Source: an uncultured Poribacteria bacterium
Lineage (GTDB): Bacteria > Poribacteria > WGA-4E > WGA-3G
Direction of reading: 5' to 3'
Length of the DNA stretch: 64,000 bases
NCBI GenBank assembly: GCA_951813545.1
Contig: OX638352.1
Span: 4,666,835 to 4,730,834 of the forward strand
The notes beneath the pieces are model-generated. The model was not told the DNA's origin. It did not search any database and saw only the letters and a program-made list of their open reading frames with translations. Numbering within the stretch: position 1 is the stretch's first letter; the number at the start of each line of letters is the position of its first letter. Positions 24,937 to 32,529 of the stretch are shown here, piece by piece. Made by a program: the position numbers and the translations under genes.

Positions 24937-26058
24937 CTATTCGTCTTCTTCGTCTTCGTGTCTACCGAGCAATTTATCCCAGAATCCACCGTGTTCGGTT
25001 TGATGGGATTCTCCTCGCAATTTTGCAAATTCTTCCAATGCTCTTCGCTGCTCGGCATTGAGGTGTGCTGGTGTCTCAATCTCCATTCTCACAACCAGGT
25101 CGCCTGAATAGGAGCGCTTATAGTGCGGAACCCCTTTATTAGGGATACGCAGTTGGGCACCGTACTGTGTACCGGGCGGAATATCTAATTCTTCCTCTCC
25201 ATCAATAGTTTTAACTTTAATTTTCCCTCCGAGAGCGGCTTGGACGAATGAGATTCTGGCTGATGTAATAAGATCGTTTCGGTCGCGTTGGAAACGCGCG
25301 TGTGGCAAAACATTGATAACGACGAACAGATCGCCCGAAGGTGCGCCGTGTGCTCCTACCTCGCCTTCACCTCGCAATTGGTATTTGAAACCGGTATCAA
25401 CGCCTTTTTCAACGTTCAATTTAATGTCACGCATATTTCGGACAACCCCTCTCCCACCACAGGGTTGGCAGGGTTCTTGAATAATTTCACCTTCGCCACG
25501 ACATCTTGAGCAGGTGCGAGACATTGTGAAAAAACCTTGTGACTGGCTGACTTGTCCTCTGCCGTGACATTGCGGACATGTTACAACGCTTGTCCCTCTT
25601 TTGGCACCACTACCTTCACATTCGGGACACGATTCAACCCGTGGCACCTGAATTGTGACCTGTTTACCGTGGATGATATCTTCCAGTGTGACCTCTAAGT
25701 TATATTGTAGACTACGTCCGCGTTTGGGGGCGCGCTGGCTGCCGCCGAATCCTCCCAAGAGATCACCAAAGACATCACCGAAGATGTCATCGAGATTTAC
25801 GCTAAAGCCTCCGAAGTCGGGACCAAGATCGTCTAATCCTGCGTGGCCGAACCTGTCGTAACGTCCCCTCTTCTCAGGATCGCGTAGGACTTCATAAGCC
25901 TCTGTGGCTTCCTTAAATTGATCTTCAGCTTCTTTATCGCCTGGATTTTTGTCGGGGTGAAATTGAATAGCGAGTTTACGATAAGCCTTTTTTATCTCGT
26001 CTTCGTCGGCGTCACGATTCACACTCAAAATTTCATAATAGTCGCGTTTTTGTCTCAT
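24937..26058 (-). CDS. dnaJ: Chaperone DnaJ
   Basis: 373 residues, full length. J domain (DYYEIL...FHPDKNPG with the HPD triad), a Gly/Phe-rich linker ([25 protein letters not shown]), four zinc-finger repeats ([32 protein letters not shown]) and the C-terminal substrate-binding domain ([35 protein letters not shown]). Stimulates DnaK ATPase. grpE lies 19 bp upstream; dnaK is not in the window. Confidence 0.97.
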   Translation of the reverse strand: MRQKRDYYEILSVNRDADEDEIKKAYRKLAIQFHPDKNPGDKEAEDQFKEATEAYEVLRDPEKRGRYDRFGHAGLDDLGPDFGGFSVNLDDIFGDVFGDLLGGFGGSQRAPKRGRSLQYNLEVTLEDIIHGKQVTIQVPRVESCPECEGSGAKRGTSVVTCPQCHGRGQVSQSQGFFTMSRTCSRCRGEGEIIQEPCQPCGGRGVVRNMRDIKLNVEKGVDTGFKYQLRGEGEVGAHGAPSGDLFVVINVLPHARFQRDRNDLITSARISFVQAALGGKIKVKTIDGEEELDIPPGTQYGAQLRIPNKGVPHYKRSYSGDLVVRMEIETPAHLNAEQRRALEEFAKLRGESHQTEHGGFWDKLLGRHEDEEDE

Positions 26059-26077
26059 ATACTCCGCCTCCTATACC

Positions 26078-26929
26078 CTATTCAACAGCGTCAGTCGCTT
26101 CCGTATCGTCGTCTGATACGTCATTTGGTGTTTCTTCCTCCTCCTGAGCAGGTCCCTGTGAGACTACAACTTGTGAGGCACGTAGAACACGGGTGTGCAA
26201 CATATAGCCACGCCGAAATTCCTCGATTATTTTCCCTTCCGGTACATCATCCGATGTTGTGACAAGGAGTGCTTCGTGCTGATTCGGGTCAAATGTTTCA
26301 CCGACTGCTTCAATTGGGGTAAGCCCGTGAATTTTGAGCGCATCCAAGAGTTGTTTGTGAACGAGTTCCACACCTTCCTTGAAGCTTGTAGACTCTGATG
26401 GAGCATCGTCTGCTTCAACTTTCTCGGTTACGCTTTTAATTGCAGCTTCCAAGCTGTCCAAGACCGGAACCATTCCTTCAAGGATGCCTTCGTTGGCGTA
26501 CTTAAGCTGTCGCTGATAATCGGTTTGCAAGCGTTTTTTGGTATTTTCAGCTTCTGCCGCTGTACGTAGGAGGCGGTCGCGTTCCTCTTGGTGTTCATCA
26601 TGCACTTGTTGAACGGCAGCCTTTACCTCTTTTTCGATTTCTTCGCGCAACAGATCTTCGCGTTCCGATTCATATTGCTCCCGTACTCTCTGTCCGATAG
26701 CTTCTACCTCTTTCTTAACTTCCGATTTGAGGTCGACGGCGGTTTTTTCGACACGCAAAACGCGCTCTTCTATCTCTTTCTTAACTTCCGATTTAACGGT
26801 GTCAAGTGCTCCTTCTGCCATTTCTCGCATGCGTGTGGCGAGTGTTTTTTCTTTGTTGTCAGTGGAATCGTCATCGGTAGACGCTTCTTCTATTTCTGCT
26901 TTTATGTGTATCTTTTTAACTTCAGACAT
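26078..26929 (-). CDS. grpE: Nucleotide exchange factor GrpE (long N-terminal coiled coil)
   Basis: 283 residues. The C-terminal 180 or so residues are standard GrpE (RTAAEAENTKKRLQTDY, LKYANEGILEGMVPVLDSLE, DPNQHEALLVTTSDDVPEGKIIEEFRRGYMLHTRVLRAS). The N-terminal 100 residues are a highly charged helical extension with two related segments (TVKSEVKKEIEERV and DLKSEVKKEVEAIG), making it well over the usual 180-220 residues. Releases ADP from DnaK. An acidic tail follows. Likely operon grpE-dnaJ-prmA. Confidence 0.94.
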   Translation of the reverse strand: MSEVKKIHIKAEIEEASTDDDSTDNKEKTLATRMREMAEGALDTVKSEVKKEIEERVLRVEKTAVDLKSEVKKEVEAIGQRVREQYESEREDLLREEIEKEVKAAVQQVHDEHQEERDRLLRTAAEAENTKKRLQTDYQRQLKYANEGILEGMVPVLDSLEAAIKSVTEKVEADDAPSESTSFKEGVELVHKQLLDALKIHGLTPIEAVGETFDPNQHEALLVTTSDDVPEGKIIEEFRRGYMLHTRVLRASQVVVSQGPAQEEEETPNDVSDDDTEATDAVE

Positions 26930-27005
26930 GATGGAATCCTTTTGTCTTTCTGTGAGTGTGGATTTGTATGAAGATTAGAAACTGAGACGGATGACTTCGT
27001 CTGTT

Positions 27006-27800
27006 TTAGCTGTGAATGGCGTTAGCGAATGCCTTCATAAGTTCAAAGGAACCGTTTTTTTCAAGAATATTGCCTGTGACGATGAAATCGGCACCTGCTT
27101 CTACTTTCTCTGCGGCGATTTCTGGTGTACGAATACCACCACCGACGATTAACGGAATGCTGATTTGATCTTTTACCACAGTGATCATATCATCTGGAAC
27201 AGGGTGTGTCGCCCCACTTCCTGCCTCCAAATATACCATCTGCATACCAAGGTACTGTGCGGCTAATGCATGCGGTCCCGCGATATCTGGTTTATCACGT
27301 GGGATGGGCATTGTGCCGCTCATAAATTCAACAGCGGTTTTGTTGCCGCCTTCAATAAGCATGTAGCCAGTAGGAATAGGTTCAAGCGCGTAACGTTGTA
27401 TCCACGGTGCAGCTTTGACCTGTTCGTTAATGAGATAGTTCGGGTTGCGCCCACTTATAAGGCTGATGTACAGAATCGCATCAGCGTGGGGCGTGAGGTG
27501 CATCGAATCACCGGGAAACAGAACGAGTGGGAGCTCTATTGCCTGCTTAAGGGCTTTCGCAATAGAGTGCAAATCGTTCGTTAAAAAGCTGCCACCGAGC
27601 AAAATCGCATCTACGCCCGCCTGCTCAACTTCCCTCGCAAGCTTGACGCATTTTTCAATTTCGCACTGCTCCGGATCGATCAGAACGAAATAGCCAGCAT
27701 GATGTTTTTTCAGTACCTCGTGAAAGTAGTTAAGAACCCAATTTGATCTCAAATGCAATTTTCCTTTTTTACCCGTATTAACCCTCGGTTTGCCAGCCAT
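27006..27800 (-). CDS. Geranylgeranylglyceryl phosphate synthase-like (PcrB/GGGPS)
   Basis: 264-residue TIM barrel of the GGGPS/PcrB family, which joins sn-glycerol-1-phosphate to a polyprenyl diphosphate, the first committed step of archaeal-type ether lipid synthesis. Seen: HHAGYFVLIDPEQ (Asp for Mg/diphosphate), DAILLGGSF, VLFPGDSMHLTPHADAILYISLISGRNPNYLI, GYMLIEGGNKTAVEF, VYLEAGSGATHPV and LIVGGGIRTPE, the standard substrate sites. Group II bacterial members make C20 GGGP, while PcrB of Firmicutes makes heptaprenyl; I cannot tell chain length here. Own promoter at 27848-27876. Confidence 0.9.
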   Translation of the reverse strand: MAGKPRVNTGKKGKLHLRSNWVLNYFHEVLKKHHAGYFVLIDPEQCEIEKCVKLAREVEQAGVDAILLGGSFLTNDLHSIAKALKQAIELPLVLFPGDSMHLTPHADAILYISLISGRNPNYLINEQVKAAPWIQRYALEPIPTGYMLIEGGNKTAVEFMSGTMPIPRDKPDIAGPHALAAQYLGMQMVYLEAGSGATHPVPDDMITVVKDQISIPLIVGGGIRTPEIAAEKVEAGADFIVTGNILEKNGSFELMKAFANAIHS

Positions 27801-27847
27801 GCCTTTTCTGAAGTTGAGGGAGTCGTGAATCGACGGTTACGTTAAGA

Positions 27848-27876
27848 ATTTTAACACATTTATGACAATTTGTCAA
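27848..27876 (-). promoter_or_regulatory. Sigma-70-type promoter for the GGGPS gene
   Basis: Minus strand TTGACA (27871-27876), 17-bp spacer, TAAAAT (27848-27853), about 48 bp upstream of the start at 27800. The -35 overlaps the stop codon of the SpoU methyltransferase gene. Confidence 0.75.
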
Positions 27877-29093
27877 ATTCTGTGTTGTCGTGTTAACTCA
27901 TAGAGTAAAACGCCTGCCGCGACACCTACATTAAGTGATGATTGTCCGGGTGCCATCGGAATGCGGACTAATTCTGTACAGTGTTCACGTGTTTCAATGG
28001 TGAGACCTGTGTTCTCATTGCCGACAACGATAGCCGTAGGCAACGAAAATTTTACCTCATATAACTGGTTTTGGGCACTCGCTGTTGCACCTAATACGCT
28101 CCAACCTGTGGAACGAAGTGCTTCAATTGCCTTAACGGTGTCCGGTGTATAAAATAAGGGTAAACGCCCAACAGCACCGCGGGAAGCGCGAATGCAGTTT
28201 TTATGAAACGGGTTGGCACCTGACCCACTCAGTAGGACAGCGGATACCCCCGCCGCGTCTGCTGTTCGTAGCGTCATTCCAAGATTGTCAGGATTTCCGA
28301 TATCCTCCGCAATGAGTAACGTACATCTCGGACTGAAGTGAAAATTGAGACTTCCAGATTCTGAGAGGAAGTGCGGGTAGTTAAGATGGACCGAAGCGAC
28401 TATTGATGGCACAGGTCTTGTCGTTGTAACCGAACCCATCACGCCAGTGCTTACCTGATAAAAGGATAGATTTTCTGTTGCTGCACGTTTGAGGAGAGCG
28501 TGCCCTTCTGATGTGGCAACAAATTCAGTGGTATAGAGCAGCGTTTCAATCGGAAACCCACCTTCCACGGCTCGCTCCACTGTCAGATGTCCTTCAATGA
28601 CGAATTGGGCATGTTCAAGTTTTCCTTTCAAGGAGGCTAATTTGCGAAGATGCGAAACGACTGTATCTTTCCGTTTTGAGACAGCGCGTTGTTCTGATTT
28701 TGTGCTGCTGCCGCGTTTGGTCCCTCGATAGAAAGAATCGGTACTCGTCTGAACCACGTCCCCATCTAAAAGGTCCTGAAATCTATCTTCTATCCACTTC
28801 TCTGTGAGAGGGAACAGACCTATGCGACCTCGTGGAAATGCGAGCAGAAGTTCTCTCAAACCGCGTTCGGTTGTCGTTGTGAGATGAACTTGGTAATCAC
28901 TGTTGAGTGTATCCACTGGTTCCAGGAGCATAACCCCGTCGAGCTGCTGCCAGCCTGTAACAAATACCTCATAGGCAGGATGCCATTTGCCCGTTTCTCG
29001 GAAGGTATGATACGCCTGTTTGAAACGTGACACCGCGTTTGCGCTCAGGTTCTCTCTTTCTAAGAAATCAAAGACTTTATCGTAGTCTATCAT
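27873..29093 (-). CDS. SpoU/TrmH family RNA 2'-O-methyltransferase with extra N-terminal domain
   Basis: 406 residues from the ATG at 29093, which shares ATGA with the stop of the upstream UbiA gene, so the two are translationally coupled. The C-terminal 240 residues are an RNA-binding L30e-like part (FVIEGHLTVERAVEGGFPIETLLYT) plus the SPOUT knot (LLIAEDIGNPDNLGMTLRTADAAGV, AIVVGNENTGL, IPMAPGQSSLNVGVAAGVLLYE). The first 130 residues (FRETGKWHPAYEVFVTGWQ, TTERGLRELLLAFPRGRIGLFPL) are an additional domain I do not recognise with certainty. Target RNA unknown. Confidence 0.85.
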   Translation of the reverse strand: MIDYDKVFDFLERENLSANAVSRFKQAYHTFRETGKWHPAYEVFVTGWQQLDGVMLLEPVDTLNSDYQVHLTTTTERGLRELLLAFPRGRIGLFPLTEKWIEDRFQDLLDGDVVQTSTDSFYRGTKRGSSTKSEQRAVSKRKDTVVSHLRKLASLKGKLEHAQFVIEGHLTVERAVEGGFPIETLLYTTEFVATSEGHALLKRAATENLSFYQVSTGVMGSVTTTRPVPSIVASVHLNYPHFLSESGSLNFHFSPRCTLLIAEDIGNPDNLGMTLRTADAAGVSAVLLSGSGANPFHKNCIRASRGAVGRLPLFYTPDTVKAIEALRSTGWSVLGATASAQNQLYEVKFSLPTAIVVGNENTGLTIETREHCTELVRIPMAPGQSSLNVGVAAGVLLYELTRQHRI

Positions 29094-29938
29094 AGAAATG
29101 TCCCAAGGTAAATTGCTCCGAGTCCGATGAATATATCCCATTTCATCCAGCGTTGAATGAACGCACAACTTTCTCTGGATACATCTCGCCACAGGCGAAT
29201 TGCCAAACCGATGAGCACCAGATCAACACCCAGTACGACGACAATCAGATAGTGCCATGAATACCATCCGAATAGATAGGGAATGAGGCTAAACAGAATA
29301 ACCAATGTCATGAAGCTAATGGCTATCCACACGGCAATCCGTGGATTAAGCGTCGCAAGCGTTTTCACATTGTTTTTCAGATCGCCTTCTGTGTCTTCAA
29401 GGTCTTTGACAATCTCTCTTGCCATTGTGAACAGGAACGCAAAGATCGCTGGAATCAACGTGCCTTGTACCGAATCTATAGCGACACCACCAGCAATGAA
29501 GGTTAAACCGGTTAATCCACTGACGACTAAATTGCCGACAAAAGGGGTGCGCTTCAGCCAGAAAGCGTAACTCACAAGAGCGACAAGCACGAGGATTGCA
29601 ATACCTGTTGCAGTTTTGCTAATAAGTGTACCTAACCAGATGCCGATTCCGATAAGCACTATGGCGAAAATTAGTGCGTTCAAGCGTCGAATTCGTCCGG
29701 AAGGGAGAGGTCGCTGAGGACGATTGATCCGGTCAATTTTATAATCGCAGTAGTCGTTTATGGCGTTTCCAGCAGAAAGCAGAACGAGTGCGGAGACCGA
29801 AACCAGCAGGAGCCGGATGTCGGCAAGGTTTTCTATGTTTCCTTGACTGGCGAACATCCCGCCGAGCCATGCGGAGATGAAAGCGATAATTCCGTTAAGT
29901 GGACGTGCCAGTTCGAGATACGCGATCAACGTCTTCAT
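29090..29938 (-). CDS. UbiA prenyltransferase, DGGGP-synthase-like
   Basis: 282 residues from the ATG at 29938 (the frame reaches 29983, but residue 16 is the natural start). Integral membrane enzyme with about eight hydrophobic helices. The first Asp-rich motif NAINDYCDYKIDRINRPQRPLPSG is the form typical of digeranylgeranylglyceryl phosphate synthases, and a second motif is KDLEDTEGDLKNNVKTL. It would add the second prenyl chain to GGGP, and a GGGPS gene is two genes downstream. Quinone-pathway UbiA members are the alternative. Translationally coupled to the SpoU gene. Confidence 0.8.
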   Translation of the reverse strand: MKTLIAYLELARPLNGIIAFISAWLGGMFASQGNIENLADIRLLLVSVSALVLLSAGNAINDYCDYKIDRINRPQRPLPSGRIRRLNALIFAIVLIGIGIWLGTLISKTATGIAILVLVALVSYAFWLKRTPFVGNLVVSGLTGLTFIAGGVAIDSVQGTLIPAIFAFLFTMAREIVKDLEDTEGDLKNNVKTLATLNPRIAVWIAISFMTLVILFSLIPYLFGWYSWHYLIVVVLGVDLVLIGLAIRLWRDVSRESCAFIQRWMKWDIFIGLGAIYLGTFL

Positions 29939-30001
29939 TTTTTTTAGCCTTGATCCGCTGAATGAGAAGCTTGCTAAGGACAACGGATACCGAAGCGCGC
30001 C

Positions 30002-30635
30002 CTATAATACCAGCGGACAGATAGTCGTATTGCAACAAACCAGAGTAGATATATTGGAAATAACAAGCCTGCGCACGGAGTAGGCAAATCCGAGTATGAT
30101 TGATAACGAAATGAGGGTAAGATAGGCGAGATTTCTGGGAAAAACGAGCAGGCTCAGGAGAATTGAGAGCGTCATCAGGACACCAATTTGCCATTTATAG
30201 TAAAGTTTAGAATTAATTAGACACTCCAAAGAGGCGAGGATACTAGCGGAAACACCCAAGCAAAAACCCCCTCGCCAGCGGTGGTGAGGTGTTTTGTGTT
30301 TTCCAAAGTGCTCTCTTATTTTCGGGTTTTACTATAAACACCGTTAGTTTAACATAACCTCGCGCAACGAGATATAACTTGTTATTGACTGCATCCGTCT
30401 CCCGATCTGTTATCTGATTGACGATGTAAACAGGTCCAATAAGGAGTGCGTAGAGACAGAGCGTTGTCCACAACCGTAGGGGTTGAGATGCAGTCGGTGC
30501 TTCTGGCATCGTACTTCCGTGGTGATAGCCTAAAAGGACGAGTGTCCAGACCGGCAAAAGGAGTGTTGGTCGCAAAACCGCCACAAAGTCGAGGCATTGA
30601 AACATCTCGTTTCTAATAGTGTGTTTACGATTCAT
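30002..30635 (-). pseudogene. Second UbiA-family gene interrupted by a MITE
   Basis: N-terminal part (30350-30635): FVAVLRPTLLLPVWTLVLLGY and VYIVNQITDRETDAVNNKLYLVARGYV, a UbiA Asp-rich motif. It runs into the MITE at 30196-30336, and translation then reads MITE sequence (VKPENKRALWKTQNTSPPLARG). Beyond the MITE (to 30002), membrane segments resume (IGVLMTLSILLSLLVFPRNLAYLTLISLSIILGFAYSV) but the frame ends early and the C-terminal half is missing. So there was at least one insertion plus other decay. It overlaps the end of lpxD by 11 bp and once lay in the same operon. Confidence 0.78.
30196..30336. repeat. MITE copy A (inside UbiA pseudogene)
   Basis: Non-coding element bounded by TATAGTAAA and TTTACTATA inverted ends, with TA at each border. 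It shares GTTTAGAATTAATTAGACAC, GGCGAGG, CTCGCCAGCGGTGGTGAGG and CCAAAGTGCTCTC with copy B (36036-36154). Its central hairpin loop is enlarged by TAGCGGAAACACCCAAGC-type DNA absent from copy B. Confidence 0.85.
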
Positions 30636-31671
30636 CCTCCAACTTTTGAAGTTTTGCTTCTAACTCCACCACCCGTTTTTGGAGTTTCGTGAATTCAGGG
30701 AGCAATTCTGGCAATTTTCGAGTTGCGGCGTGGATTCGCAATTCCTGCTTATGCGGGCGCGCGGGAAATCCGGAGAGATGGCTTCCGGCGGGCATATCCT
30801 TTGTAACTGCGGATTTTGCGTAGACGACACTATCCTCGCCGAGTGTTAAATGTCCTGCTGCACCGCCATGTCCTGCAATATTGACTCGGTCCCCTAATAT
30901 TGTACTGCCGGCAATACCGACTTGTGCAGCGAGGCAGCAATCTTCGCCGATGACAACGTTGTGTGCGATTTGAACGAGATTATCCAATTTGGTGCCGCGT
31001 TTGATAAGCGTTTCGGAGAGTGTCGCTCTATCAATTGTCGTATTCGCCCCGATCTCAACATCGTCCTCAATGACGACGGTGCCGATCTGCGGGATTTTAT
31101 GGTGGCGGTTGCTAACAGGTGCGAATCCAAAACCATCGCTTCCGATAACTGCCCCGCAATGGATAATCACCCGATCGCCGATGGTTATCTCTTCTCGGAT
31201 ATTAACGTGTGGGTAGATAAGTCCATCAGCCCCTATCTTGCTTCCTTCACCGATGTAGACAAAGGGTTGGATAACAGTGTCATCTCCAATTTCAACATTG
31301 TCCCCGATGTAAGCGAACGCTTGAATTGAGACGCGCTGACCGAGTTTGACGTTCTCTCCCAAAATTGCGGTCTCATGAACCCCAGGAAGTGCTTGATGGT
31401 TTTTGTCCCATGCGAACATTTCCAGAACTTTAACGAAAGCCCAATAGGGGTTTTCAACACGGATCGTTGGCTTTCCATTCCCGTTAACACCGTGGCCGAT
31501 GATAATAGCACCCGCTTGCGTTGTGGCTATAGCGGCGATATATTTCGGATTGGCAACGAAGGTAATCTGAGTCGGGAGTGCCTCTTTGATTCCGGAAACC
31601 CCTGTAATCTCAATATCACCATCCCCAGAAAGATCGCCATTCAAGCGTTCACAAATTTCCTTGAGTTTCAT
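30625..31671 (-). CDS. lpxD: UDP-3-O-acylglucosamine N-acyltransferase
   Basis: 348 residues, normal for LpxD (third step of lipid A synthesis). N-terminal uridine-binding domain (DGDIEITGVSGIKEALPTQITFVANPKY), then left-handed beta-helix hexapeptide repeats (VKLGQRVSIQAFAYIGDNVEIGDD onward), the catalytic-His region (VQIAHNVVIGEDCCLAAQVGIAGST), and a C-terminal coiled coil (LLPEFTKLQKRVVELEAKLQKLE). Presence supports a lipopolysaccharide-bearing outer membrane. Upstream are skp/ompH and bamA, the classical bamA-skp-lpxD order. Confidence 0.95.
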   Translation of the reverse strand: MKLKEICERLNGDLSGDGDIEITGVSGIKEALPTQITFVANPKYIAAIATTQAGAIIIGHGVNGNGKPTIRVENPYWAFVKVLEMFAWDKNHQALPGVHETAILGENVKLGQRVSIQAFAYIGDNVEIGDDTVIQPFVYIGEGSKIGADGLIYPHVNIREEITIGDRVIIHCGAVIGSDGFGFAPVSNRHHKIPQIGTVVIEDDVEIGANTTIDRATLSETLIKRGTKLDNLVQIAHNVVIGEDCCLAAQVGIAGSTILGDRVNIAGHGGAAGHLTLGEDSVVYAKSAVTKDMPAGSHLSGFPARPHKQELRIHAATRKLPELLPEFTKLQKRVVELEAKLQKLEDES

Positions 31672-31761
31672 ACGTATCTAATCCTAATCCTTTCTCCGTA
31701 GAGGTAGTGGTTATTCGGTGTTACAAACCCCATCCACAACAGGAGTTTAGGCGGTGCAACA

Positions 31762-32334
31762 TTATTCAGGATTTTCGTCGTTTTCGCCATTCTTGTTGTC
31801 TTTATTCAGTAAGCCGATTAACTGCTGAGTCAAGTCATAGTCTTTTTTGACGTAAAGTGTGATAAGCCGTTTTTCGAGGATGATGTCAAAGTTTTCGGCT
31901 TCACCAACCTTGATAATGAGTTCTTGGAGGCTGTTATAAATCGGTTCCATCAACTCTTGCTCTTTTTCAAGGAGTGCCTGTTGACCGATTTCGACCTCAC
32001 GTTGGTATTCCTGTTGTTTGAGGCGAATTTCGTTATCCAAATCCGCGGTCTGCGCTTGTTCCACGAAGAGCTCGGTTTTTGCCTTCTTTTCTTGTAGTGT
32101 TCTGATTTCGTCTACAAGCTGTTGTACCTTCGTTTTCAGGCGTTCACTGGCTGCTTGGAGCAGATCAGTTGCGTCCTTTGCTTTTGCAGATCCTTCTAAG
32201 ACTTCTTGTGTGTTCACTACACCAATTTTGAAGGCTTCCTGCCCAATACTTCCGGTGTTGAAACAAAAAGCTGTGAGACCGATAATTAATAAAGTTAGGC
32301 ATACTTGACAAGCACCCAACCGAAATGGTTTCAT
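31762..32334 (-). CDS. OmpH/Skp family periplasmic chaperone
   Basis: 190 residues with a signal peptide (VCLTLLIIGLTAFCFNTGSIG), then FKIGVVNTQEVLEGSAKAKDA, the conserved Skp opening, a long charged coiled coil forming the tentacles (about 45-120), and IYNSLQELIIKVGEAENFDIILEK in the body domain. Holds unfolded outer-membrane proteins for BamA, which is encoded just upstream. Starts about 195 bp after the bamA stop; lpxD follows. Confidence 0.92.
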   Translation of the reverse strand: MKPFRLGACQVCLTLLIIGLTAFCFNTGSIGQEAFKIGVVNTQEVLEGSAKAKDATDLLQAASERLKTKVQQLVDEIRTLQEKKAKTELFVEQAQTADLDNEIRLKQQEYQREVEIGQQALLEKEQELMEPIYNSLQELIIKVGEAENFDIILEKRLITLYVKKDYDLTQQLIGLLNKDNKNGENDENPE

Positions 32335-32529
32335 AATTTAAATCCTTTCTTTCTTTTGAGAAAGAAATTAGTAGCCTCATTTTCTGAAGTTCTGACATTT
32401 TCTGCCAGAACTTCCAGTGTATGAGTTTGTCCATGGTTTCCTCGCTCTCCAGAGCGAGAACTTTAAACGAGTGTTATTGCCACCCGTAACTTTGGTATTT
32501 TACACGAATTGAACGCTTGAATCCTTCTA

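Noticed and set aside
26588-26971. 127-residue plus-strand ORF
   Set aside because: Antisense to grpE; Phe/Tyr-rich shadow of the charged coiled coil.
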